Source: Lachnoclostridium sp. UBA5890
Lineage (GTDB): Bacteria > Bacillota > Clostridia > Lachnospirales > Lachnospiraceae
DNA length: 64,000 nt
NCBI GenBank assembly: GCA_002431395.1
Contig: DJEU01000040.1
Coordinates: 1 to 64,000, forward strand
Direction of reading: 5' to 3'
The position numbers were made by a program, and so were the translations under genes. Positions 35,801 to 43,335 of this stretch are shown here, piece by piece. The stretch's first letter is position 1. Each line of letters begins with the position of its first letter. The notes under the pieces were generated by a model that ran no database searches, was not told where the DNA came from, and worked only from the letters and a program-made list of their open reading frames with translations.

Positions 35801-35936
35801 TCAGCCGGGGGCAAATGATTTGCGGCTTTCTCTGAAGGTAGGATTAGAAGCGGGACAGACATATTATATATGGAGTGATTCTCGTGCGGAAAATGAAGCG
35901 GATGTTCCAATTACGCTCCAGATTACAAAGGCATAA
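32841..35936 (+). CDS. Secreted modular GH10 endo-beta-1,4-xylanase
   Basis: A 1031-residue exported protein. After a signal peptide (1-29) comes a very Lys-rich Ig-like group 2 domain (about 33-108), a Pro/Thr linker (110-150) and a GH10 barrel (about 165-535). The acid/base is Glu314 in WDVVNEAV and the nucleophile Glu441 in VMITELCV; RAHVLVWYNQTPDWF is the substrate-binding block. C-terminal parts include a carboxypeptidase-regulatory-like beta domain (560-650), further beta-rich regions of unknown type, and a last domain (about 910-1031) resembling bacterial pre-peptidase C-terminal domains. No LPXTG or SLH motif is seen; the basic Ig-like domain may hold it to the wall. It degrades xylan backbones outside the cell. 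Confidence 0.88.
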   Translation: MKKSKVLTMVLTTALLAGMIMPAGEETQAAKKPRLSSKSITLKVGQSKTLKVKKKVKKAKISWKSKNKKIAVVSKKGKVTAKKVGTTKVVCKVKKGKKKFTLTCKVTVKKTTTPKVVPTTPAVPTIPAVVPTQPAVPTGIPTPTPTPAVTYHPNWPSTYKDDYKPLKSLAKTFKVGSAIAGKAEEYAAIYDQDMSGILQKHYNSTTFTNLMKPVFLLDQEGCQKSSDGMPAVTFESCKKELQFCQDTGISLRAHVLVWYNQTPDWFFRENYDEDGKLVSKAVMKQRMESYIKQVVTYVQTNYPGVVYCWDVVNEAVEEDGSIRKNNNNWYDVYSEGNEEYAEYEYVKDAFIYAKKYVEPGVALVYNDYNTFKPEKRKGILDLVNYVNADEKLIDTVGMQCPILPNWPEVKGNDELDRDVDACMEYALEDFGKAGLDVMITELCVRTEGSNTKEEMIHQAERYHDLYQLFVDMDKENGGPVQITSVTTFGISDSYRLYDQDSWREGDQDRYAWLFDYNCKAKLAFKTVYNVFAKKAGVETVEETYEEPEKTDPKPDNKEYCRVEGVAKTKNGILLADTMVTLINETSGVYKDVQTDSEGKFSTTILSGTYDYIYACGIGEFNPVTITKNGDEATQIELITNRNYYWMFVKICLPDGTPIENELFELYYNESEESYNLFTDDNGILMRLCPEGKARLCIDTQANNEFINIDISKNIGTEENPEEIRLNENLYKVSILLDNKTLGLSRKAASVSFVESGGAAHTFIDQSNEDENVKQYYRYIPAGTYRVYATCYDFDSETDKSKRYFLGTVNISENSELDYTKVKVHKLEFNLDNEEDYQLKLRDWWIYPKYSDYYVVPMKDRLKGEYIVYERDEEGEKKKVSACYIVDQELEIEESAPETVEVELTPIPYEFPQIKTDKPVKTSTETIYNTPFGSYYKFVPETDGTYTISLDAGQYTEDMKSFAMDLDICNEAMDIIDEQSYYWDALGSQPGANDLRLSLKVGLEAGQTYYIWSDSRAENEADVPITLQITKA

Positions 35937-35941
35937 AGACA

Positions 35942-35970
35942 TTGACAAAAGAGACGAAAAAGACTAAAAT
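35942..35970 (+). promoter_or_regulatory. Promoter of alaS
   Basis: TTGACA (35942-35947) and TAAAAT (35965-35970) are separated by 17 bases. The predicted start near 35977 falls inside the 5' arm of the xylanase terminator. Confidence 0.65.
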
Positions 35971-36004
35971 AAAGACGTGCGTTTTGCGTACGTCTTTATT
36001 TTGA
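35967..36004 (+). terminator. Terminator of the xylanase gene
   Basis: AAAGACGT (35971-35978) and ACGTCTTT (35990-35997), extended by AAT/ATT, with a short loop and a TTATTTT tail. Readthrough transcripts from the xylanase gene can fold it, while transcripts that start at the overlapping alaS promoter lack part of the 5' arm. Confidence 0.8.
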
Positions 36005-36036
36005 TAATTATGTATTGACATAGAAGGAGGACCCAC

Positions 36037-38676
36037 ATGAAACCATATGGATTGAATGAACTTAGGAAAATGTATCTGGATTTCTTTGAAAGCAAAGGTC
36101 ATCTTGTGATGAAGAGCTTTTCATTGATTCCGCAAAACGACAAGAGTCTTCTCTTGATCAATGCCGGTATGGCGCCACTGAAGCCATATTTTACCGGTCA
36201 GGAGATTCCGCCGAGACGGCGTGTGACAACCTGTCAGAAATGTATTCGTACCGGCGATATCGAAAATGTAGGAAAGACTGCTCGTCATGGTACATTTTTT
36301 GAAATGCTTGGAAACTTTTCTTTTGGAGATTATTTTAAACATGAAGCCATTGCCTGGTCTTGGGAATTTTTGACAAAAACTTTGGAGATTCCTGCGGATC
36401 GTTTGTATCCGTCTGTTTATCAGGACGACGATGAGGCGTTTGACATTTGGAATAAAGAAATCGGTGTAGACAAAGACCGTATCTTCCGCTTTGGAAAAGA
36501 AGACAATTTCTGGGAGCATGGTGCAGGTCCTTGTGGTCCTTGTTCGGAAATTTATTATGACCGTGGAGAAAAATACGGCTGTGGCAAACCGGGATGTACG
36601 GTAGGCTGTGATTGTGACCGTTATATCGAGATCTGGAACAACGTATTTACCCAGTTCAATAATGACGGAAATGGCAACTATGAAGAACTTGAAAATAAAA
36701 ACATTGATACCGGTATGGGATTGGAGCGTCTGGCTACTGTAATGCAGGATGTGGATTCAATCTTTGACGTAGATACGATCAAAGCCATCCGCGACGAAGT
36801 CTGCAAATATGCCAATGTAGAGTACGAGACGGAATACAAAAAAGATGTTTCCATCCGTGTGATCACAGACCATATCCGTTCGGTAACATTTATGGTTTCC
36901 GATGGTATCATGCCATCTAATGAAGGACGTGGTTATGTTCTCCGCCGTCTGCTTCGCCGTGCAGCGCGCCATGGCAGACTGCTTGGTATCAAGGGGGCAT
37001 TCCTTGCAAAATTGAGTGAGGTTGTAATCCGCGAGTCCAAGGACGGTTATCCGGAATTGGCAGATAAAAAAGATTATATTTTGAAACTGATCGCTACGGA
37101 AGAGGAAAACTTCAATAAGACCATTGATCAGGGATTGTCTATTTTAAATGACATGATGGCTGAGATGGAAGCAGAGAAGAAGACGGTTCTTTCCGGCGAA
37201 AATACATTTAAGTTATATGATACGTATGGATTCCCGATTGATCTTACGATTGAAATTCTGGAAGAAAAAGGATTCACCGTGGACGAAGAGGGATTCAAGG
37301 AAGCGATGGAAGTACAGCGCCAGAAAGCAAGAGACGCCCGCGAAGAGACAAACTACATGGGTGCGGATGTTACGATTTATCAGTCGATCGATGCAGCCAT
37401 TGAGAGTAAATTTGTCGGATATCATGATCTTACGCATGATTCTAAAGTAACCGTTTTGACGACGGCAGATGCTTTGGTGGATGAGTTAAAAGAAGGCATG
37501 GAAGGAACTATCCTTGTAGAAGAGACACCATTTTATGCGACAATGGGTGGACAGGTTGCCGATACCGGTGTGATCCGCACAGCGAATGCAGAATTTGTCG
37601 TAGAAGATACGATTAAACTGCAGGGAACCAAGATCGGTCATGTCGGTAAGATGACAAAAGGCAGCATCAAAGTAGGAGAAACCGTTACTCTTGCGGTAGA
37701 TGAGGCTCGCAGAAATCTTATTGCCAACAACCATAGTGCAACTCACTTGATGCAGAAAGCCCTTCGTATGGTGCTTGGAAATCATGTAGAGCAGGCAGGA
37801 TCTTTGGTAGATCCGGATAAACTCCGTTTTGACTTTACCCATTTCTCTCCGATGACACCGGAGGAAATTGCAAAGGTGGAAGAAATTGTAAATCAGGAAA
37901 TCCAGAATGGCCTGGATGTCGTAACCAATGAAATGACACTTGATGAGGCAAAGAAGACCGGTGCCATGGCTCTTTTCGGAGAAAAATACGGCGATACGGT
38001 CCGTGTTGTTCAGATGGGAGATTTTAGTTCCGAACTTTGTGGTGGTACACATGTGAAGAATACAAGTAATATTTCTGCCTTTAAGATTGTTTCAGAAAGT
38101 GGTGTGGCCGCTGGTGTGCGCCGTATTGAGGCGCTTACCGGAGCAGGGCTTATCGCTCACTTCAATCAGGTAGAAGAGACGTTGAAAGAAGCAGCAGCGC
38201 TGCTGAAAGCCAGTCCGGCAGATGTAGCAAAACGAATTACTGCATTGCAGGAAGAAGTGAAAACACTTTCCAAAGAAAATGATAAATTGAAAGCGAAGAT
38301 TGCGAAAGCTGCAGCGGGGGATGTGACAAGCGAAGCAGAAGATGTAAATGGCATCAAAGTTCTTGTGAAAGCATTGTCCGGTGTAGATATGAATGGAATG
38401 CGCGATCTTGGTGACGAAGCAAAACAGAAACTCGGCGAAGCCGTAATCCTGTATGCGACGGAAAATGATGGCAAGGTAAACCTGATGGCGACAGCCACAG
38501 AAGGTGCGATCAAGAAAGGGGCACATGCCGGCAATCTGATCAAAGAAGTGGCATCCCTTGTCGGTGGTGGCGGCGGTGGTCGTCCAAACATGGCTCAGGC
38601 AGGTGGAAAGAACCCAGCGGGTATCCCGGATGCTTTGAAAAAGGCAAAAGAAGTAATTATTTCGCAGATTGGATGA
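36037..38676 (+). CDS. alaS: Alanyl-tRNA synthetase
   Basis: An 879-residue class II synthetase. The N-terminal aminoacylation core (FFESKGHLVMKSFSLIP, RGYVLRRLLRRAARHG), the editing domain with zinc-site HSATHLM and CGGTHV, and the C-terminal coiled-coil and glycine-rich C-Ala domain (VGGGGGGRPNMAQAGG) are all present. The length is typical. GGAGGA precedes the ATG. Confidence 0.97.
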   Translation: MKPYGLNELRKMYLDFFESKGHLVMKSFSLIPQNDKSLLLINAGMAPLKPYFTGQEIPPRRRVTTCQKCIRTGDIENVGKTARHGTFFEMLGNFSFGDYFKHEAIAWSWEFLTKTLEIPADRLYPSVYQDDDEAFDIWNKEIGVDKDRIFRFGKEDNFWEHGAGPCGPCSEIYYDRGEKYGCGKPGCTVGCDCDRYIEIWNNVFTQFNNDGNGNYEELENKNIDTGMGLERLATVMQDVDSIFDVDTIKAIRDEVCKYANVEYETEYKKDVSIRVITDHIRSVTFMVSDGIMPSNEGRGYVLRRLLRRAARHGRLLGIKGAFLAKLSEVVIRESKDGYPELADKKDYILKLIATEEENFNKTIDQGLSILNDMMAEMEAEKKTVLSGENTFKLYDTYGFPIDLTIEILEEKGFTVDEEGFKEAMEVQRQKARDAREETNYMGADVTIYQSIDAAIESKFVGYHDLTHDSKVTVLTTADALVDELKEGMEGTILVEETPFYATMGGQVADTGVIRTANAEFVVEDTIKLQGTKIGHVGKMTKGSIKVGETVTLAVDEARRNLIANNHSATHLMQKALRMVLGNHVEQAGSLVDPDKLRFDFTHFSPMTPEEIAKVEEIVNQEIQNGLDVVTNEMTLDEAKKTGAMALFGEKYGDTVRVVQMGDFSSELCGGTHVKNTSNISAFKIVSESGVAAGVRRIEALTGAGLIAHFNQVEETLKEAAALLKASPADVAKRITALQEEVKTLSKENDKLKAKIAKAAAGDVTSEAEDVNGIKVLVKALSGVDMNGMRDLGDEAKQKLGEAVILYATENDGKVNLMATATEGAIKKGAHAGNLIKEVASLVGGGGGGRPNMAQAGGKNPAGIPDALKKAKEVIISQIG

Positions 38677-38694
38677 AAAAATCGCCAAAAGTAG

Positions 38695-38722
38695 TTGACG
38701 TTTTCCAAATTTGTGTTATAAT
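38695..38722 (+). promoter_or_regulatory. Promoter of rpsU
   Basis: TTGACG (38695-38700) and TATAAT (38717-38722), 16 bases apart, about 80 bases upstream of the start codon. Confidence 0.65.
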
Positions 38723-38800
38723 ATGTGTTAGTGCGAAAAAATACCCAAACAGTTGTATTTTGCACAATCTTACAACTGGAGGGAGGTTAGGTGTGATACT

Positions 38801-38977
38801 ATGTCAAATGTAATCGTTAAAGAAAACGAATCATTGGATAGCGCATTGCGTCGTTTCAAGAGAAACTGTGCAAAAGCAGGAATCCAGCAGGAAATTCGTA
38901 AGAGAGAGCATTATGAGAAACCAAGCGTAAGACGTAAGAAAAAGTCTGAAGCTGCTCGTAAAAGAAAATTTAAATAA
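38801..38977 (+). CDS. rpsU: 30S ribosomal protein S21
   Basis: A 58-residue basic protein of the small ribosomal subunit. SNVIVKENESLDSALRRFKR and the Lys/Arg-rich C-terminus (RRKKKSEAARKRKFK) are diagnostic. The ATG at 38801 matches the family start; the frame extends upstream without homology. GGGAGG lies upstream at about 15 bases. Confidence 0.95.
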   Translation: MSNVIVKENESLDSALRRFKRNCAKAGIQQEIRKREHYEKPSVRRKKKSEAARKRKFK

Positions 38978-38988
38978 TTGCACATATG

Positions 38989-39024
38989 AAGGAGGTTGTT
39001 CGATAAGTCGGACACCTCCTTTTT
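38989..39024 (+). terminator. Terminator of rpsU
   Basis: AAGGAGGT (38989-38996) pairs with ACCTCCTT (39014-39021), with an inner GTTCGA/TCGGAC stem and a TTTTT tail. Confidence 0.85.
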
Positions 39025-39063
39025 CCGTGCAACTAGAGGATACACAAACAAGATCGTACATTT

Positions 39064-39103
39064 CCCCCCCCCCGGTCACATAACACCGTGCCTTGCATAT
39101 AAT
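39064..39103 (+). promoter_or_regulatory. Sigma-E-like sporulation promoter preceded by a C10 tract
   Basis: GTCACAT (39075-39081) and CATATAAT (39096-39103), spaced by 14 bases, resemble the mother-cell sigma-E consensus (about GTCATAT-14-CATACAAT) and precede yqfC, a sigma-E gene in Bacillus. A run of ten C (39064-39073) abuts the upstream element. Confidence 0.5.
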
Positions 39104-39134
39104 ATACCAAGCGGCTTTTGTGAGAGGGTGTCAC

Positions 39135-39389
39135 ATGAATCCGATTTCAGAAAAACTGGGGCTTCAACCCGATATTCTAGAGGGAGCGACCATTGTAAAA
39201 ATGTTTGGAACGGAATATGCTATTATTGAAAATTACAAATCCTTGATCGAATACACAGAATGCCTTGTGAAAGTGCAGGGAAAGCACATGCGTGTGGTGA
39301 TTGAGGGGGAAAAACTGGGGATTGAGTCATTTCAGCCGGATGAATGCCGCGTGTGTGGGAAAATAGAAAAAATATATTTTGCGAGTTAG
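39135..39389 (+). CDS. yqfC: Sporulation protein YqfC
   Basis: An 84-residue protein of the YabP/YqfC family: VKMFGTEYAIIENYKSLIEY and VVIEGEKLGIESFQPDECRV are the core. The role is in sporulation but undefined. The ATG at 39135 (MNPISEKLG) is preceded by GAGAGGGTG; an upstream extension is not conserved. It is followed by yqfD, phoH and ybeY, the conserved Firmicutes order. Confidence 0.85.
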   Translation: MNPISEKLGLQPDILEGATIVKMFGTEYAIIENYKSLIEYTECLVKVQGKHMRVVIEGEKLGIESFQPDECRVCGKIEKIYFAS

Positions 39390-39399
39390 GAGGACCGGA

Positions 39400-40632
39400 A
39401 TGCGGTGGATCATGGGATACATAGAGTGTCAGGTGTCGGAAGGACATTTGGAACGATTTATGAATTTGTGCAGACATCATGAAATTGAACTGTGGAATGT
39501 GAAAGAAAGGGAAAAGCAGGCTGTCTTTTTTATGTATGCGGCAGAATATCCGAAATTGCAGCCACTTGCCCGAAAAACAAAGACGGTTCCGCATATTCGG
39601 AAAAAATGTGGGTTTCCTTTTTGGTGCCTAAAAGCCAGACGCGATTGGACCTTTACGTGGGGAATCGGTCTTTTTTTCGCGGCTTTGTACATCCTTTCCC
39701 TTTTTGTATGGGACATTCAATTCCGCGGACAGCAGACCTATACAAAAGAAGGTTTGGGGGCGGAGATTGAAGAAATGGGAGTGTACCGTGGGATGACAAG
39801 AAAACATCTGCAGTGTGATAAGATCGAACAAAATCTAAGGCTTCTGCATCCGGATCTAAGCTGGGTTTCCGCGGAAGAAAAGGGATGTGTGCTCCAGATT
39901 CAGGTAAAAGAGGGAAAAATGCGGGAAGAAGAAAAAGAAACCGAGCAGGCATCTAGTCTGACGGCACCTTGCGGTGGGAGAATTGAGGCAATTGTGACAA
40001 GAAGAGGCACTCCGTTGTGCAAAAAAGGAGATGTCGTGAAAAAGGGACAGGTTCTGATACAGGGAAGTTATGACATTGTGGGAGATGATGAGCAGGTCAT
40101 CCGAAAGCAGGGAGTGGCTGCCGATGGAGAAATCCGGCTGCTGCATACCGTCAAATGGGAAGAAGAACTGCCAAAAGAATACATAGACAAACAAATGACC
40201 GGGAAAAAACGGAATATTTACACCTTTCAATACAATGATTCACGAATTTCCTTAAAAAATCCATTAAAATGGTTTGATAATTCAGGCAACTATGATATAA
40301 TGAATTATGTATGTTTTGAAGAGCGGTTTATTCCGCTTCAAATTAATGTTAAGATTATCCGGCGGCAGTTTCTGGATTATACAAAAGTGAAAAAGCGGTA
40401 TACCAAAGAGCAGGCGGCCGGTATATTTAGGAAACATCTTGCGACGAAGATGGAGCAAATGCAGAATGAGGGGTATGAAATTTTAGAACATACGGAAAAT
40501 ATAATTCAGGAAGAAAATAAATACAAAATCACTGGTGTAATTCGCACCTGCATAGAAACGATGAATAAAAAGGAAGTGCAGCCGGAAGAACTTGAGGCGG
40601 CACCGGGAAAGGAAGAGACAGATGGCACGTGA
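39400..40632 (+). CDS. yqfD: Sporulation protein YqfD
   Basis: A 410-residue protein. The N-terminal region (IECQVSEGHLERFMNLCRHH) is followed by a membrane segment (GIGLFFAALYILSLFVWDI, about 85-105) and a large outer domain with CGGRIEAIVTRRGTPLCKKG. The last third is basic and helical. AGGAGG lies just before the ATG at 39400. It overlaps phoH by 11 bases. Confidence 0.85.
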   Translation: MRWIMGYIECQVSEGHLERFMNLCRHHEIELWNVKEREKQAVFFMYAAEYPKLQPLARKTKTVPHIRKKCGFPFWCLKARRDWTFTWGIGLFFAALYILSLFVWDIQFRGQQTYTKEGLGAEIEEMGVYRGMTRKHLQCDKIEQNLRLLHPDLSWVSAEEKGCVLQIQVKEGKMREEEKETEQASSLTAPCGGRIEAIVTRRGTPLCKKGDVVKKGQVLIQGSYDIVGDDEQVIRKQGVAADGEIRLLHTVKWEEELPKEYIDKQMTGKKRNIYTFQYNDSRISLKNPLKWFDNSGNYDIMNYVCFEERFIPLQINVKIIRRQFLDYTKVKKRYTKEQAAGIFRKHLATKMEQMQNEGYEILEHTENIIQEENKYKITGVIRTCIETMNKKEVQPEELEAAPGKEETDGT

Positions 40633-41620
40633 ACAGATCCTGATGGACATTCCGGCAGAATATGAAAATAATATTTTTGGCGGATTGGATGTACATTTGA
40701 AAAAAATAGAAAGAAATCTTGGCGTCGAGGTGATCGTCCGTGATGGTTCCGTCAAAGTAGAGGGAGAAAGCGGAAATGTCGCAGAAGCCAGACGTGTATT
40801 TACCGAACTTTTGGAATTGGCAAAGCGTGGAAATACGATTACGGAGCAAAATGTCAATTATTTATTGGCATTGTCCAAAGAAAAATCCCCGGTATCTTTG
40901 GCAGAAATTGACAATGACTTGATTGCCTTTACAATTCAGGGGAAACCGGTAAAACCAAAAACGCTTGGCCAGAAAAAATATGTGGATGCTATCCGCGAGA
41001 AAATGATGGTATTTGGTGTCGGACCGGCGGGAACCGGAAAAACCTATCTGGCGATGGCAATGGCGATACAGGCATTTAAGCAGGATGAAGTGGGAAAGAT
41101 CATTTTGACCAGACCGGCGATCGAAGCCGGAGAAAATTTGGGCTTTCTTCCGGGAGACCTGCAGAGCAAGATTGATCCGTATCTGCGGCCATTGTATGAT
41201 GCATTATACCAGATCATGGGGGCAGACAGCTTCATTAAGAATTCCGAAAAGGGATTGATCGAGGTTGCACCGCTTGCTTATATGCGTGGGCGGACGTTGG
41301 ATAATGCTTTTATTATACTGGATGAGGCACAGAATACGACGCCGGCGCAGATGAAAATGTTTTTGACAAGAATTGGGTTTGGCTCCAAAGTGGTGATCAC
41401 CGGAGACCTTTCCCAGAAAGATCTTCCGTTTTCAACCCAGTCCGGGTTGGAACAGGCATTAAAGGTATTGAAAGATGTGGACGAGATCGGCGTGTCGTAT
41501 CTTACCAACAAAGACGTAGTAAGGCATCCACTCGTGCAAAAAATTGTACATGCCTATGAAAAATTTGAGGCAAGAGAGCAGTACCGCGAAAAACGAAAAA
41601 ACGAGCACAAAAGAAAGTGA
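40622..41620 (+). CDS. PhoH-like ATPase
   Basis: A 332-residue cytoplasmic protein with an N-terminal KH-like region (about 20-70) and a P-loop core: Walker A GVGPAGTGKT (residues 132-141), IILTRPAIEAGENLGFLPGD, and Walker B AFIILDEAQNTTP. PhoH family members associate with YbeY in RNA turnover and ribosome quality control. The ATG at 40622 lies inside the end of yqfD with GGAAGAG upstream. Confidence 0.92.
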   Translation: MAREQILMDIPAEYENNIFGGLDVHLKKIERNLGVEVIVRDGSVKVEGESGNVAEARRVFTELLELAKRGNTITEQNVNYLLALSKEKSPVSLAEIDNDLIAFTIQGKPVKPKTLGQKKYVDAIREKMMVFGVGPAGTGKTYLAMAMAIQAFKQDEVGKIILTRPAIEAGENLGFLPGDLQSKIDPYLRPLYDALYQIMGADSFIKNSEKGLIEVAPLAYMRGRTLDNAFIILDEAQNTTPAQMKMFLTRIGFGSKVVITGDLSQKDLPFSTQSGLEQALKVLKDVDEIGVSYLTNKDVVRHPLVQKIVHAYEKFEAREQYREKRKNEHKRK

Positions 41621-41628
41621 GAAAGTCG

Positions 41629-42135
41629 ATGACAGTATATTTTGAAAATGAAACAGACAAAGAATTTCCGTTTGATCCGGAAGAACAGGCCAAAAAAGTG
41701 ATTTCCTTTGTGTGTGATCATGAAAATTGTCCGTACGAGACAGAAGTCAGTGTGACGATGGTGGAAAAAGAAACCATTCGTGAGATTAATGCGGAACACC
41801 GGCAGGTCGACCGTGTGACAGACGTTCTCAGTTTTCCGATGATGGAATACGATACACCGGGAAGTTTTGAGGGACAGGCTTTTGAAAACAGCATGACAAT
41901 TTCTCCGGAAAGTGACGAATTGGTGCTTGGGGACATCGTTTTGTGTTCGGATGTGATCGCAGAACAGGCGGAAGAATACGGACATTCGGAATTGCGCGAA
42001 TATAGTTTTCTGATTGTACACAGTATGCTGCATTTGTTTGGCTACGATCATATGGAAGAGGAAGAACGTGAGCAGATGGAAGCTAAGCAGCGGGAGATTA
42101 TGGAGCAGATGGGAATCCTGCGGGAAAGCAATTAA
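41629..42135 (+). CDS. ybeY: Endoribonuclease YbeY
   Basis: A 168-residue metal-dependent RNase for 16S rRNA 3'-end maturation and ribosome quality control. The metal-binding triad HSMLHLFGYDH is near the C-terminus and DRVTDVLSFPM in the middle. A GTG at 41617 overlapping the phoH stop (GTGA) is an alternative start giving 172 residues; I prefer the ATG. Confidence 0.92.
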   Translation: MTVYFENETDKEFPFDPEEQAKKVISFVCDHENCPYETEVSVTMVEKETIREINAEHRQVDRVTDVLSFPMMEYDTPGSFEGQAFENSMTISPESDELVLGDIVLCSDVIAEQAEEYGHSELREYSFLIVHSMLHLFGYDHMEEEEREQMEAKQREIMEQMGILRESN

Positions 42136-42173
42136 ATTACCTGTTTACATAAAAGAAAGGAAAGGGTAGAACA

Positions 42174-43292
42174 ATGAAAAATAAAAAGAAAGTAATACGG
42201 ATCAGTTGTATTTGTGCTGTCGTTGTAATCGCAGTGGCTGCCGGAGCGGCAGTTCTTATGAATCGTTCCGGAAAAGTGGCAGAGGAACAAAAAGCGCCGG
42301 AGACAACACAGGCACCCGTAGTAACAGCGACACCGGAACCAACAAAGGATCCGCATGAGGGCATGGTGCAGAGTAATCTGACCGGAGAATATATTACGGA
42401 AAAAGTAGCAGAAAAACGACCATATGCGGTTATTATCAACAATATTGAGTATGCCAATGCCAATCAGCAGGGAACTTCACAGATCGATGTGCTGTATGAA
42501 GCCCTTGCAGAGGGGGGAATTACGAGAATGCTCGGTGTGATCCAGGATGTGGACAAGATCAAGAAACTGGGATCGGTACGAAGCGCCAGACATTATTTTG
42601 TCAGTTTTGCCAGTGAATGGGATGCCATATTCTGCCATTTTGGACAGACAAAATATGCAATTTCCAAGATGGAAGAACTGGGGATCAACAATTTAAGTGG
42701 TTTATCAGCGGTCGGACCGGTTGTTTACGCCAGAGATTATTCCTATAAAGCACCGCATAATGTGTTTACTACTGGCAAAAAAATGAAAAAAGGAGCCAAA
42801 AAACTTGGTTACCGAACGAAGGTAAAGTCGGACAATGTGGCAGAGCATTTTACGTTCTATGAGGAAGATACCGATCTCGATTCCACCGACGATACGACGT
42901 ATATTAAACTGCCATTTTCCAATTACTCGACGTGTTATCTCAAATACGATACAAAGAGTAAGACGTATAAAAAATATGAATACGGCAAGAAACATAAAGA
43001 CCACAAAAATAACAAACAGCTTGCGTTTAAAAATGTTATCGTGCAGCTGGTAAAAGAGAAAAACATTGATAAAAACGGATATCAGCATCTTTTCCTGCAT
43101 AAGAGAAAAGGAGAAGGATACTATCTTACCAATGGAAAACGTGTGAAGATCACGTGGCGTAAGAGTGAAGCAGATCATAAGATGACATATTATGATGAGT
43201 CAGGAAATGTACTTACGATCAATCCGGGAAAAACATACATTGCGGCCTATCCGACAAGCAGAAAAAAATTGATTTCATTTAAAGAAAAGTAA
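42174..43292 (+). CDS. DUF3048 (YerB-like) envelope protein
   Basis: A 372-residue protein with an N-terminal membrane segment (VIRISCICAVVVIAVAAGAA); the Cys is within the segment, so lipoprotein processing is uncertain. A Thr/Pro/Glu linker (38-60) precedes the conserved DUF3048 region: RPYAVIINNIEYANANQQG, ALAEGGITRMLGVIQD, KLGSVRSARHYFVSFASEWD. Function is unknown; Bacillus YerB is a homologue. Confidence 0.85.
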   Translation: MKNKKKVIRISCICAVVVIAVAAGAAVLMNRSGKVAEEQKAPETTQAPVVTATPEPTKDPHEGMVQSNLTGEYITEKVAEKRPYAVIINNIEYANANQQGTSQIDVLYEALAEGGITRMLGVIQDVDKIKKLGSVRSARHYFVSFASEWDAIFCHFGQTKYAISKMEELGINNLSGLSAVGPVVYARDYSYKAPHNVFTTGKKMKKGAKKLGYRTKVKSDNVAEHFTFYEEDTDLDSTDDTTYIKLPFSNYSTCYLKYDTKSKTYKKYEYGKKHKDHKNNKQLAFKNVIVQLVKEKNIDKNGYQHLFLHKRKGEGYYLTNGKRVKITWRKSEADHKMTYYDESGNVLTINPGKTYIAAYPTSRKKLISFKEK

Positions 43293-43335
43293 CCGGTTAT
43301 GACAGACAAAAATGGAAAAGTAGAAAGGAATCAGT

